Shown here in pieces: positions 1 through 11,839 of a stretch of 55,953 bases of DNA. This DNA comes from a bacterium BMS3Bbin05 (lineage in GTDB: Bacteria > Nitrospirota > Thermodesulfovibrionia > Thermodesulfovibrionales > BMS3Bbin05). Where the stretch lies: contig BDTO01000051.1 in the NCBI GenBank assembly GCA_002897855.1, positions 1 through 55,953 on the forward strand, in the 5' to 3' direction. A model generated the notes under the pieces. The model had not been told where the DNA came from. It did no database searches and saw nothing but the letters and a program-made list of their open reading frames with translations. Every line of letters starts with the position of its first letter. Position 1 is the stretch's first letter. A program made the translations under genes and the position numbers.

Positions 1-269
1 AGGGGCGTTTCAGGGTCAGCAACATCGGTAAGGTATTTTTTACCATCGGCTGATTCCAATTTCAGTCGGTTACATTTTGTCACCGACTGACTTCCTTCTT
101 TTTTAAGCCGTTCTTTCAGCTTGTTCCAGTATTTGCGAGCAGCCTGGTAATCCGGCTGCTGGATTAAGACCTGAATAATGTCCATCACAGAGAAATACCA
201 GGTTTCAGATTCCTCATCATATATTCTCCGGATTTTGTGATCTTCAAATACTGCAAGTGAGTTTTTGTT
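1..269 (-). pseudogene. Bro-N (phage antirepressor-like) protein, truncated fragment
   Basis: Translating the minus strand gives an open frame with the Bro-N look: a LAVFEDHKIRRIYDEE start, then WYFSVMDIIQVL and AARKYWNKLKERL, then SADGKKYLTDVADPET. Bro-N domains occur in phage and mobile-element antirepressors and bind DNA. The frame runs off the left edge of the window, so the C-terminus is not seen. At its 5' side the frame enters the end of the IS3 element and meets a stop there, without a start codon before the conserved residues. The start has therefore been lost to the insertion or to a later rearrangement. The family call is from memory of the motif and is fairly secure. Confidence 0.7.
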
Positions 270-300
270 CTTCCCCTGATTTTATGGACACAGAGTTAAG

Positions 301-1162
301 TTAGGCTGCCATAGCCTCCATCTCAAAAGATACCGGTGACCGATATCCCAGGGCTGAATGCCTTCTCTGACGATTATAAAATATTGATATATTCGAAAAT
401 GCTCTGTATAGTCTCTGCCCGTGTTTCATACCTATAATCATACACATGCTCTATTTTTAATGTATGAAAAAAGCTCTCGGTAACTGCATTGTCGTAACAA
501 TTACCCTTCCTGCTCATACTCTGAATAAAACCATAAGCCTTCAGTACCTTACTAAAATCAGCGCTTGCATACTGTACCCCTCTGTCAGAATGAAATATGC
601 ATCCTATATCCGGATTCCTTCTCCCGATAGCCTGATTCAAGGCTTTAATTACAAAATCCGATGTCAGCCTGTCACTCATGGCCCATCCCACTACCTGCCT
701 GGAATAGAGATCCAAAATCACCGCAAGGTACAGCCAGCCTTCCATTGTCCGGATATACGTAATATCCGATGTCCATACGGTATTTGGCCTCTCTGACTCA
801 AAGTCCTGTTTCAGTAGATTCCCGGCAACCGGCAGGTTATGCTTGGAATTTGTAGTTGCTTTGAACTTCTTTGCTGCCTTGGCTACTATCCCTTTACTCT
901 TCATTAGGCGGGCTACCCGGTTTTCGCTGCACTTTATTCCCTTTGCCCGCAGGTCCTCCGTAATCCTCGGACTCCCGTAAGTCTTCCGGCTGTTTCTATA
1001 TGATTGCCTTATCTCCATTAGTATCTTCTCGTTTTCTTTATGCCTCTTGCTCTGAGGCTCTCTCTTCCATCTGTAATATCCGCTCCTTGATGCCCCTATT
1101 ACCCGGCACATCTTCTGCACCCCATGGCAGGTGCGATGCCGGTCCATGAACCAGTATTTCAT
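301..1162 (-). pseudogene. IS3 transposase orfB (DDE domain), frameshifted near its C-terminus
   Basis: This is the integrase-core subunit of an IS3 transposase. The DDE residues are visible in TSDITYIRT (D), HSDRGVQYAS (D) and NAVTESFFHTLK (E). The unbroken frame stops at base 374 after FEYINIL. Shifting one base in the T-run there restores the usual ending (FYNRQRRHSALGYRSP, then SFEMEAMAA) down to a stop at 301-303. A one-base deletion has therefore removed about 25 C-terminal residues. The ATG overlaps the orfA stop. Just upstream lies a run of seven A, the classic -1 slippage site that makes OrfAB in this family. A sequencing error in the homopolymer is possible. Confidence 0.8.
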
Positions 1163-1461
1163 CCGGGGTGTTTTGAGAAGATGGCCAACGCTTTTTTTAG
1201 TATTTCCCTCTCCTCCTTGAGTTTGGCATTTTCTTTCTGCAGCTTCTTGAGTTCTTCATCTTGAGGCTTCAGATGCCCTTTGCCAGGAAAACTCTCTGAA
1301 GGGTCTTCTTTATACTTCCGTTTCCATGTATGTAACAGTTTCTCATGTATCCATAGACCACGGGCTACCTCTGTTACTGGCCTTTGCCCCTCTGTTACAA
1401 GTCTTACTGCTTCTTCTTTAAACTCTCTGTCATACTTCCTTCGTCCTTTGCTCTTTTGCAT
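1159..1461 (-). CDS. IS3 transposase orfA (helix-turn-helix subunit)
   Basis: A 100-residue protein beginning MQKSKGRRKYDREFKEEAVRLV, typical of the HTH_Tnp_1 / OrfA subunit that recognises the element ends. The second half (LKKLQKENAKLKEEREILKKA) is a leucine-zipper-like coiled coil used for oligomerisation. A strong GGAGG ribosome site precedes the ATG. The stop overlaps the orfB start by four bases. The A7 run within LKK near the end fits programmed -1 frameshifting to OrfAB. The open frame itself is intact. Confidence 0.9.
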   Translation of the reverse strand: MQKSKGRRKYDREFKEEAVRLVTEGQRPVTEVARGLWIHEKLLHTWKRKYKEDPSESFPGKGHLKPQDEELKKLQKENAKLKEEREILKKALAIFSKHPG

Positions 1462-1531
1462 TTTACACCTCCAAGGTTATTAGGTTATATTGTAACCTAT
1501 CCTTTCGGTGTGTCCTCTATTCCGGGGGAAG

Positions 1532-2756
1532 TGCAATCTCAGGGGCTTTTTATGCTTCAGGTCGCCTTCGGTCAATCAAAATATTACTCCGATAATTTGT
1601 CTGAAAATGTAAAGCATGGGATTCGCCAAAAACTCAGGCGTGGTGAATTACCCGGTCTTGCACCGCTTGGATATGTGAATAACCCCGAGACAAGAAATAT
1701 AGAACCAGCCTCAGCAAAAGCCAGAATCGTTAAAAAAGCATTTGATGAATTTGCTCAGGGCAAGCACACCATAGAGAGTTCAGGAGACCGCCTGAGTTTT
1801 TGGGGCGTGGTGAGCAAAAACGGGACAAAACCCTGTAAAGCCACCCTCAAAGGGATGCTGACTAATCCTGTTTATACGGGTGTAATAGTCCACAACGGCG
1901 AAACCTATGAAGGAGCCTTTGAGCCAATTATTTCCAGAGTGACTTTTGAAGCAGTCCAGAAAGTTTTAAAAAACAGAGCCAAGCCGAGAAAGAGCAAAAA
2001 GAGACATGATTTTCCTTTTGTAGGGCTTTTAAGGTGTGGTGAATGTGGAGCAGCGATAACTGCTCAATACGCACACGGACACGGTGGCACTTATAGATAT
2101 TACCGTTGCACCAAACGGCTTGGTGCTTGCAGCCAGAGATATTTAAGAGAGGATTTACTTGTTGCCCAATTGAAAGAAAGGCTTCAAAAGGTTGCTATTT
2201 GTGAAGACTGGGCAAAAAAGATGCTTTCAAAGGTAAATGAATGGGAAAGAGAACAAACCAAGTCTTCGCAATCGTTCGCCCAAAATATAGATACCAAAAT
2301 CAAGAAAACCGAGCAAAAACTTGATAAATTAGTAAATGCTTTTTGGACGGAATTATTGAGAAAGACATCTATCTTGAAAAGAAAGATGAACTGATTAAAA
2401 CAAAATCAGACCTTCATCAATGAAAGTCTGATTTTGATAAAGGTGGAAACAAATGGATCGAACCATTGAGGGATTGGATAAAAACCGCTCACCACACCGA
2501 AAAACTTGTTGAATTCCTTAATAGAAACAATAGCGAAATCCCGCAAAGCGGGACTTCGTCAAAAGATTTTTATGAAATAAAATCTTTTGTGGAAAAAATT
2601 GGAACGAACCGCCGCCTGCTGGATAGAGTTGTGCTTTTTGATTTTCAAAAGCCCTTTGATTTTATCCCGAAATATAAGGAAAAATGCGAGCGTAGCCCCG
2701 CTTTAGCGGGGCAGAGCGAGCTTCCATCTTCCCCCAAAAATTCAAAATGTCTAATC
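1532..2756 (+). pseudogene. Large serine recombinase, N-terminally truncated and frameshifted
   Basis: The readable part begins VQSQGLFMLQVAFGQSKYY and SDNLSENVKHGIRQKLRRGE. It continues through the Recombinase domain (PASAKARIVKKAFDEFAQG, NPVYTGVIVHNGETY) and a zinc-ribbon (LLRCGECGAAITAQY, YRCTKRLGAC), then a coiled coil. The catalytic resolvase domain that should precede this is absent because the IS3 element abuts the gene. Near base 2341 a T-run is one base short: the next frame continues FLDGIIEKDIYLEKKDEL. A TGA at 2421-2423 interrupts that frame before WIEPLRDWIKTAHHTEKL. It is therefore broken three ways. The frame runs into the antisense of tRNA-Pro, so its last residues are not genuine protein. 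Confidence 0.8.
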
Positions 2757-2833
2757 TGGTCGGGGCGACTGGATTCGAACCAGCGACCTCACGGTCCCGA
2801 ACCGTGTGCGCTACCAAACTGCGCTACGCCCCG
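2757..2833 (-). tRNA. tRNA-Pro (anticodon CGG)
   Basis: The minus strand folds as a full cloverleaf. The acceptor stem is CGGGGCG/CGCCCCG, the anticodon arm is CACGG-TTCGGGA-CCGTG with CGG at the anticodon position, and the T arm carries TTCGAAT. Discriminator A and an encoded CCA follow. Its 3' end faces the decayed mobile region to the left, the usual side for tRNA-targeted integration. Confidence 0.95.
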
Positions 2834-2977
2834 AGAGTCTTAAAAAAAACTTACCACATATACTACAGTATTATAAAAAAATTCAGCCGCAGGTCTTCAC
2901 AGATTTATGCTGATGTTCGTTTTTTATTACAGACCAATTGCATATCAGTGTTTATCCATAAGGGATAAGCGTTTGAT

Positions 2978-3075
2978 TGATCTTCCCTGTGGCAAGACCA
3001 CAGGGAATCTAATGTTAGGAACAAATCATTACTATTATATTCGCTCACATCCGCTCGCTATCCATTTAATCCCTG
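2978..3075 (+). repeat. Dispersed hairpin repeat, copy 1 (long form)
   Basis: Core TTGATC, then a perfect 10-bp hairpin TTCCCTGTGG-CAAGA-CCACAGGGAA, then AATCTAATGTTAGGA and, after a spacer, CGCTCGCTATCCATTTAAT. The same core occurs at 19834, 23053 and 52578, always on the plus strand. This copy lies just past the 3' end of gyrA. Confidence 0.85.
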
Positions 3076-3087
3076 CGGGTTAATCAG

Positions 3088-5496
3088 TTAATCTTTTTCC
3101 GCCACTTTTCCTATGCTTACGATCCTGTCACCGGCATCAACATTCATGAGTTTCACGCCCTGTGTATTCCTGCCTATTATCGAGATGTTCTCGGCCCTTG
3201 TCCTTATAAGCTTGCCTGCGTTGGTAATAAGCATTATTTCATCCTCGTCTCTCACCTGCAGCAGACCGACTGCATTCCCGCCCTTCTTTGTAACTTTAAT
3301 AGAGATAACACCTTTGCCGCCGCGGCTCTGCACATGATATTCTCCTGCATCGGTTCTCTTGCCGAACCCATGTTCGGTAAATGTCAGAATGCTCGTTTTA
3401 TCCACTACTGTTTCAGCCGAAACAACCTCGTCTCCTTTTCTTAACCTTATCCCTATCACGCCCTTTGCCGTGCGACCCATAAACCTTACATCCTCTTCAT
3501 TGAAGCGTATCGCAAAACCACCTTTTGTGCCTATAATAAGGTCGCTTTTGCCATCGGTTTTTTCAACCGCTATTATCTCATCATTTTCTTCCACGGTTGC
3601 CGCGATAATCCCTTTACCACGCGGATTGCTGAACTCGCTCAGTTTTGTCTTTTTAACCAACCCTTTCTTTGTAAACATCACGAGATAGCCTTCGCTGAAA
3701 TCCCGCACAGGTATTGCTGTAGCAACCTTTTCATCCTTCTGAAGCTGCAGCAGATTTACAATAGCCTTGCCTTTAGCCGCCCTGCCGGCCTCCGGGATCT
3801 GGTATATCTTGAGCCAGTGCAGCCTTCCCCTGCTGGTAAAAAAGAGCATATAATCATGTGTCGAACCTATAAAAAGCCGCTCGACAAAATCCTCCTCCCT
3901 TGTCTCCATGCCCTTCGAACCCTTGCCCCCCCTTCTCTGGCTCCTGTAAGCCGAAAGGCAATTCCTCTTGATATAGTCGTTATGCGAGATGGTAATAACC
4001 ATCTCTTCCTCTGTGATGAGATCCTCAATCGTAAGCTCCTTAATATCCTCGACGATCCCGGTTCTCCGTTCATCACCATACTTTTCCTTTATCTCCAAAA
4101 GCTCTTTCTTGACAATTTCGGACAGCAGGCTTTCGCTTCCGAGTATTTCCTTCAGCCTCTTTATCTCCTTTAATGTCTCTTCATAGTCGTTTATTATCTT
4201 TTCTCTCTCCAGGCCGGTGAGACGCTGAAGTTTCATTTCGAGAATAGCCTGTGCCTGGATATCTGTAAGCCCGAATCCCTTTATCAGGCCGCTTTTGGCC
4301 TCCTGCGGGCTCTTTGAATTCCTGATCAGCGAGATAACCGCATCGAGATGGTCGAGGGCAATCTTCAAGCCCTCCAGTATGTGCGTCCTTTGTTCGGCCT
4401 TTACAAGCTCAAAACGGGTACGCCTGATAATGACATCTCTCCTGTGGTGGAGAAACAGCGACAGCATCCTCTTGAGGCTAAGGATATGTGGCTGGCCTTC
4501 GACAAGCGCAAGCATAATGATACCGAATGTACTTTCCATCTGCGTATGCTTGTAAAGGTTATTAAGAACGACCTGTGCAACCTCACCCCTCTTGAGTTCT
4601 ATCACTACCCTGATCCCGTCCCTGTCGGACTCATCCCTGAGGTCTGAGACCCCTTCAATCCGCTTATTCCTGACGAGTTCGGCTATCTTTTCGATCAGCC
4701 TCGCTTTATTGACCTGATATGGGATTTCCGTTACAATAATTTTTTCCATGCCCCTGTGTTCTTTTTCTATAAACGCCTTCGCCCTTACCCTTATAATCCC
4801 CTTGCCGTGGGCATAGGCCTCCTTTATGCCATTTATACCATGTATGAAACCGCCGGTCGGGAAATCGGGTCCCTTGATAACCTGCATAAGCTCTTCCGTC
4901 TTTATGTCGGGTCTGTCAATCAGCTTAACGAGACCGTCGAGCACCTCTGATAAATTATGTGGCGGAATATTTGTAGCCATACCAACGGCTATCCCGGAAG
5001 AACCGTTAACGAGCAGATTCGGAACTCTCGACGGAAGAACGACCGGCTCCTCCGTTGTCTCATCAAAATTGGCTATAAAATCAACCGTATCCTTGTCGAT
5101 GTCCCTCAACAGCTCCTCGGCAATCTTTGTAAGCCTCGCTTCCGTGTAACGGTAAGCTGCGGCCGGGTCTCCGTCAAGTGAACCGAAATTACCCTGGCCG
5201 TCGATAAGGGGATACCTCATATTGAAATCCTGGGCAAGCCTTACGAGCGCATCATAGACTGCAGAATCACCGTGCGGATGATACTTCTTCAGCACTTCGC
5301 CGACTACACCGGCACACTTCGAGTATTTTTTCCCCGGGGTCAGCCCCTCACGAAACATCGCATAAAGTATCCTTCTCTGAACAGGTTTCAACCCGTCGCG
5401 TACCTCCGGCAGTGCCCTGCCGATTATTACGCTCATCGCATAATCGAGGTAGCTGACCTTCATTTCATCTTCAATATTAATACTGAATCTTCCCAC
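3088..5496 (-). CDS. gyrA: DNA gyrase subunit A
   Basis: Breakage-reunion subunit of the type II topoisomerase that introduces negative supercoils. At 802 residues it has normal length. The winged-helix region contains [10 protein letters not shown] with Ser78 and Asp82 at the quinolone-resistance positions, both wild type. The active-site tyrosine is in [11 protein letters not shown] (Tyr117). The GyrA box QRRGGKG near residue 520 starts the C-terminal DNA-wrapping propeller and marks it as gyrase rather than topoisomerase IV. The start is GTG, preceded by AAAGGAGAAATA. It lies 29 bases after gyrB and is probably co-transcribed with it. Confidence 0.98.
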   Translation of the reverse strand: MGRFSINIEDEMKVSYLDYAMSVIIGRALPEVRDGLKPVQRRILYAMFREGLTPGKKYSKCAGVVGEVLKKYHPHGDSAVYDALVRLAQDFNMRYPLIDGQGNFGSLDGDPAAAYRYTEARLTKIAEELLRDIDKDTVDFIANFDETTEEPVVLPSRVPNLLVNGSSGIAVGMATNIPPHNLSEVLDGLVKLIDRPDIKTEELMQVIKGPDFPTGGFIHGINGIKEAYAHGKGIIRVRAKAFIEKEHRGMEKIIVTEIPYQVNKARLIEKIAELVRNKRIEGVSDLRDESDRDGIRVVIELKRGEVAQVVLNNLYKHTQMESTFGIIMLALVEGQPHILSLKRMLSLFLHHRRDVIIRRTRFELVKAEQRTHILEGLKIALDHLDAVISLIRNSKSPQEAKSGLIKGFGLTDIQAQAILEMKLQRLTGLEREKIINDYEETLKEIKRLKEILGSESLLSEIVKKELLEIKEKYGDERRTGIVEDIKELTIEDLITEEEMVITISHNDYIKRNCLSAYRSQRRGGKGSKGMETREEDFVERLFIGSTHDYMLFFTSRGRLHWLKIYQIPEAGRAAKGKAIVNLLQLQKDEKVATAIPVRDFSEGYLVMFTKKGLVKKTKLSEFSNPRGKGIIAATVEENDEIIAVEKTDGKSDLIIGTKGGFAIRFNEEDVRFMGRTAKGVIGIRLRKGDEVVSAETVVDKTSILTFTEHGFGKRTDAGEYHVQSRGGKGVISIKVTKKGGNAVGLLQVRDEDEIMLITNAGKLIRTRAENISIIGRNTQGVKLMNVDAGDRIVSIGKVAEKD

Positions 5497-5525
5497 TATT
5501 TCTCCTTTAATAATGCATGTATAAA

Positions 5526-7925
<2,400 letters not shown>

Positions 7926-7978
7926 TTATACTCCTTTAGAGGATTTGCCTCATCGAATTGTCGGAAAATTAAGGTGCT

Positions 7979-9085
7979 TTAAATTCTCATCGGCATTACA
8001 ACGCAAATATAATTATCTGCTGAAACCCCTTTCAGCAGCGTAGGGCTAAGGGAATCCTGAAGTTCAAACACCACTTCATCCGAATCTATGGCCGAGAGAG
8101 CGTCTAAAAGATATCTTGCATTAAACCCGAGGGATAATTCATCACCACTGTAATTTGTTACAATCTGGTCTTTTGCTTCCCCCAAATCGGGATTTGAAGC
8201 AGTAACTGTAATCAGATTCTCCGCTATATCAAACTTTACCGCATTGCTCTTTTCTCTGCTCATGATGGATGTCCTGCGCAATGCTTTTACAAATGCTTCC
8301 TTATTGATTGTCAGCTTCTTTTCATTAGATTTCGGGATTACCTGATCATAGTTCGGATACGTGCCTTCTATCAATCTTGTGAGAAATTTTACCTCACCGA
8401 TATCAAACTGTATATGGTTCTTTCCCAAAAAAACCGATATATCACTATCCGAACCGCTAAGAAATTTTCTTAATTCACTTGCTGCCTTACGGGGGATGAT
8501 GACTTTCAGCTCGTCGTCAAAGGGCAGATCCATGGAGTTAAACATAGCCGATAGCCTGTGGCCGTCTGTTCCAACTACTACAAGCTCTTTATTTGACGGC
8601 ATTATATGAAAAAGGATGCCATTAAGTGTATATCTCGTATCACTCTCGCCGGCTGAATATAGTGTTTTTTCTATTGCATGGAAGATATCCGATGCCTTCA
8701 TAATCAATTTCTTACCATCTTCCATATACGGCCACTTGGGAAATTCACCGGGATCCAGACAGGCCAGCCTGAAGTTACTGGCGTCAGCCTTAACCCTCAG
8801 CCACTCACTGTCATCGGTAGAAAGACTTATGTCTCCATCAACCTCTCTTACTATTTCGAAAAGTTTTCTTGCAGGTATACATAAACTCCCTTCAGCATCA
8901 ACCTTCTCAACCGGAAGAGGTTCTTGTATTGCAGTCTCCAAATCTGTTGCGGATATACCGGCTCCATCCGATGTAACATTTAAAAGAAAATGACTCAATA
9001 TCTGCATTGTAGTCTTTTTTTCGACAATTGACTGGATATCTGAGAGTTTCTCATGCAACTTGTCTCTGGAAACTGTTATTTTCAT
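7979..9085 (-). CDS. dnaN: DNA polymerase III sliding clamp (beta subunit)
   Basis: The processivity clamp encircles DNA and tethers polymerase III; it also binds many repair proteins. At 368 residues it has the standard length for the three-domain clamp. Family features include the N-terminal MKITVSRDKL, the central TDGHRLS segment and the C-terminal PMRI ending (VVMPMRI). The start ATG follows AAAGGGGGTAAC. It follows dnaA by 13 bases, which makes dnaA-dnaN a tight operon next to the probable origin. Confidence 0.97.
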   Translation of the reverse strand: MKITVSRDKLHEKLSDIQSIVEKKTTMQILSHFLLNVTSDGAGISATDLETAIQEPLPVEKVDAEGSLCIPARKLFEIVREVDGDISLSTDDSEWLRVKADASNFRLACLDPGEFPKWPYMEDGKKLIMKASDIFHAIEKTLYSAGESDTRYTLNGILFHIMPSNKELVVVGTDGHRLSAMFNSMDLPFDDELKVIIPRKAASELRKFLSGSDSDISVFLGKNHIQFDIGEVKFLTRLIEGTYPNYDQVIPKSNEKKLTINKEAFVKALRRTSIMSREKSNAVKFDIAENLITVTASNPDLGEAKDQIVTNYSGDELSLGFNARYLLDALSAIDSDEVVFELQDSLSPTLLKGVSADNYICVVMPMRI

Positions 9086-9098
9086 AATGTTACCCCCT

Positions 9099-10430
9099 TT
9101 AAGGCTTTAATCTGCCTATAAGATTTTCAACAATTCTCTTAAAGGATTCGTCCTTGTTCATCCTGTCCTCAGTCTGTTTGCACGCATATATTACGGTTGC
9201 ATGATCTTTTCCACCAAAGGATTTACCTATATCATTTAAAGAAAGCTGTGTAAGCTTCTTGGAAATATACATTGCTATTTGCCGCGGTAATGCTATCTCC
9301 CTTGTCCTTTTCCTCGTCTTCATGTCCTGCTGTCTTATACCATAAAACTCACATACTGCTTTTTGGATCTGGTCGGCTGTCACGGGTCTGTCATCATCAC
9401 GGATAAAGTCCTTAAGTATCTTCTTTGCCATATCAAGATTTATATTACTGCCTGTTAAAGTAGAATACGCAGCCAGCTTGATAAGACTGCCCTCCAGTTC
9501 TCTCACATTCGATTTGATTCTTGTTGCAAGAAAATATGCCACTTCATCATTTATTTCTATCTTCTCTGCTTCAGCCTTTTTCTGCAATATAGCAACCTTC
9601 ATCTCTACGTCAGGCGGTTGGATATCCGCAATGAGGCCCATTGCAAACCTGGATTTAAGTCTGTCCGTTATGTCCGATATTTCCCTTGGAGGCCTGTCGC
9701 TCGATATTACTATCTGTTTTTGTTTCTCATAAAGTGCATTAAATGTATGGAAAAATTCATCCTGTGTTCTGTCCTTTCCTGCAATAAATTGAACGTCATC
9801 GAGCAAAAACAGGTCTGTATTTCTATATTTTTCTTTAAACTCCCCCATTTTATTATGTCTGATGGCTGAAACAACTTCATTCGTAAACTGTTCCGCAGAC
9901 ACATAAATTACATTGTATTCAGGGCTGCTGTCTATAATCCTGTTACCTATCGAATTTATCAGATGTGTCTTACCCAGTCCTACGCCACCATATATAAACA
10001 GAGGATTATATGTTTTACCTACGGCTCCGCTTACTGCTATTGCCGCCGCATGAGCAAACTCATTACTCAAACCGACAACAAAAGAATCAAATGTATATTT
10101 GGGGTTTAAATATATCCCTTTGCTTGCAAGTCGCTTACGCCTGTCATAAAATTTACGCTGAATCTGTTTAATTTCCCTATCCTGCGATTCAGCAAATTTA
10201 TACTTGATCGTAAATACCGTATTTGATACCTTCTTCATTGCATCATTAATAATCTCCGGATAATTATCCTGTATCCATTCCATATAAAATCTATTGGGTA
10301 CCTCAAGCGTAAGAACTCCATCTTTTATATTGGCCGCCTTGATCGGCTTAAACCAAAGTTCAAAGATTGAATCTCCCAGCTTCTCTTCAATAAGAGAAAG
10401 ACCCTTATGCCATGTTTTTTCAATATCCAT
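9099..10430 (-). CDS. dnaA: Chromosomal replication initiator DnaA
   Basis: AAA+ initiator that binds DnaA boxes and opens the origin; 443 residues from the chosen start. Domain I begins MDIEKTWHKGLSLIEEKLG. Walker A is GGVGLGKTHL, Walker B is LFLLDDVQFI, and domain IV carries GKSFGGKDHATVIYA, the DnaA signature that reads the box. An in-frame ATG exists 22 codons earlier, but those codons (MYSLPGSKLLTIVNNLL) are encoded by the leader palindrome and do not resemble DnaA, so MDIEK is preferred. The preferred start has no good ribosome site. The palindromes just upstream suggest autoregulation. Confidence 0.96.
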   Translation of the reverse strand: MDIEKTWHKGLSLIEEKLGDSIFELWFKPIKAANIKDGVLTLEVPNRFYMEWIQDNYPEIINDAMKKVSNTVFTIKYKFAESQDREIKQIQRKFYDRRKRLASKGIYLNPKYTFDSFVVGLSNEFAHAAAIAVSGAVGKTYNPLFIYGGVGLGKTHLINSIGNRIIDSSPEYNVIYVSAEQFTNEVVSAIRHNKMGEFKEKYRNTDLFLLDDVQFIAGKDRTQDEFFHTFNALYEKQKQIVISSDRPPREISDITDRLKSRFAMGLIADIQPPDVEMKVAILQKKAEAEKIEINDEVAYFLATRIKSNVRELEGSLIKLAAYSTLTGSNINLDMAKKILKDFIRDDDRPVTADQIQKAVCEFYGIRQQDMKTRKRTREIALPRQIAMYISKKLTQLSLNDIGKSFGGKDHATVIYACKQTEDRMNKDESFKRIVENLIGRLKP

Positions 10431-10441
10431 GATTACGTTGT

Positions 10442-10475
10442 TTATTAACAAGTTATTAACAATTGTTAATAACTT
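10442..10475. promoter_or_regulatory. 26-bp perfect palindrome and repeated TTATTAACA in the dnaA leader
   Basis: Bases 10450-10475 form a perfect palindrome whose half is AAGTTATTAACAA. The nonamer TTATTAACA, two changes away from the DnaA box TTATCCACA, occurs three times: 10442-10450 and 10454-10462 on the plus strand, and 10463-10471 on the minus strand. It sits 20-45 bases before the dnaA start. Inference: an autoregulatory site for DnaA or another dimeric repressor. Confidence 0.6.
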
Positions 10476-10496
10476 ACTCCCGGGAAGGCTATACAT

Positions 10497-10728
10497 TATA
10501 GCCTATCTGTTAACTCAAAGCAAGAAAAGCGTTAATAAATGATATACTTCTTTCATCCCGATAAAAACTGTAAAAAACGATAATAAACCAATACCCGAAT
10601 TCATCTGTTATACACATTAATTTTTTCTTTAAAAACAATATATTAAGAAACAAATAAACATACTAACACATACTATTACTACTACTACTAATACTTAAAT
10701 AATATAATAGTAGTATATAACCCGACAA
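10497..10728. other. oriC: Probable chromosomal origin of replication (oriC)
   Basis: This AT-rich gap lies between dnaA and prfB. It contains an exact DnaA box, TTATACACA, at 10608-10616. About 55 bases further is a triplet tract at 10671-10695 that reads TAGTAGTAGTAATAG on the minus strand, like the DnaA-trio element of bacterial unwinding regions. A very AT-rich stretch follows (TTAAATAATATAATAG). The flanking order gyrA-gyrB-dnaN-dnaA supports it. Only one perfect box is visible, so further weak boxes or part of the dnaA leader would have to take part. Confidence 0.65.
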
Positions 10729-11839
10729 TTAATCAGATTTATCCCTGTTCTTCAAATATGCCTCAAGAAACATATTAATATTACCATCAAGAACAACATC
10801 CACATTTCCCGTTTCTACCGATGTTCTGTGATCTTTTACTATCCTGTATGGATGTAATACATACGATCTGATCTGATTACCCCATGCTATATCCTTTTTA
10901 TTGCCGATAATACCTTTCAATTCTTTTTCCTGTTCACTGATCTTCAAACTATATAATCTGGCCCTTAAAACCTTCATTGCATTTGATTTATTCTTATATT
11001 GTGATCTCTCATTCTGACACGAAACCACGATACCACTTGGGATGTGAGTAATCCTGACAGCGGAAGATGTCTTATTTACATGCTGACCGCCGGCGCCTGA
11101 AGCCCTGTACGTATCAATTCTGATATCTTTCTCATTAATATCAACTTCTATGTCTTCTTCGATTTCAGGATATGTAAGAACCGCCACAAAAGAGGTATGA
11201 CGTCTTTTATTTGAGTCAAATGGTGATATTCTGACAAGCCTGTGAATACCTGCCTCACCTTTCAACATTCCATAGGCATAAAGCCCGTTTACAGTAAAAG
11301 TCACACTCTTAATGCCGGCTTCTTCTCCATATGATATGTCGACTATTTCGGTTTTATAACCGTTCTTTTCAGCCCATTTAAGATACATCCTGAATAACAT
11401 CTGTGCCCAATCCTGGCTTTCCGTACCTCCGGCGCCGGGATGTATCTCAATGATGACATTGTTTTTGTCCATGCTTCCGGAAAGGAAATGTTTGAGTTCG
11501 AGTTTCTCAAGATCAGACAACAATTCCCTTATATTCCGGGTTATTTCTTCAGCAAACAATGAACCATCTTCTTCATCGAGTATATTTATGGATTCTTCGA
11601 GATATTGTTCTTTTTCAAGTGATTTTTTGAATGGTTCAACTATATTTTCGAGTTCGGATTTCTGTTTTTGAAGAAGTTGAAACTTATAGCGGTCCTTCCA
11701 TGTATCTTCCCTGGCAAGTTCTTCGTCTATTTCTTTTATTTTAAGTGTCTTCTTTTCCAGTTCAAAGATAACCTCGAAGTTCTTCCATCCTCTTCTTTAT
11801 CATGCTTAGTTCTTCTCTTATTTCAGAAATTACTACCAT
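10729..11839 (-). CDS. prfB: Peptide chain release factor 2, with programmed +1 frameshift
   Basis: RF2 terminates translation at UGA and UAA. The gene starts ATG-GTA-GTA at 11839 behind GGAGGTAAAAA and reads 25 codons (ending EELRGYL) to a TGA at 11764-11762. The sequence there is GGTTATCTTTGAA, the standard CTT-TGA slip site. Shifting +1 continues ELEKKTLKIKEIDEELARE straight into the main frame, giving about 369 residues. RF2-specific SPF is in RISPFDSNKRR and the catalytic GGQ is in GAGGQHVNKT. RF2 thus regulates its own synthesis: low RF2 stalls at the UGA and favours the shift. The start overlaps the end of lnt by seven bases. Confidence 0.95.

Larger units (their letters stand above)
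270..1531 (-). mobile_element. IS3-family insertion sequence, about 1.26 kb
   Basis: The two outer ends form an imperfect inverted repeat. Both begin CTTCCCC and share a GGACACA block about 17 bases further in. Inside are overlapping orfA and orfB on the minus strand, the normal IS3 arrangement. No short direct repeat flanks the ends. The left neighbour (Bro-N) and the right neighbour (serine recombinase) are different genes, so this is not a simple insertion into one gene. A deletion or recombination beside the element is likely. Exact ends are uncertain by a few bases. Confidence 0.85.

Noticed and set aside
2747-2843. Open frames that translate into RLDSNQRPHGPEPCALPNCA-like sequence
   Set aside because: This is the antisense of tRNA-Pro, a well-known spurious translation, not protein.
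10430-10496. Earlier dnaA start adding 22 residues
   Set aside because: Those codons are encoded by the leader palindrome and do not match the DnaA N-terminus, which begins at MDIEK.
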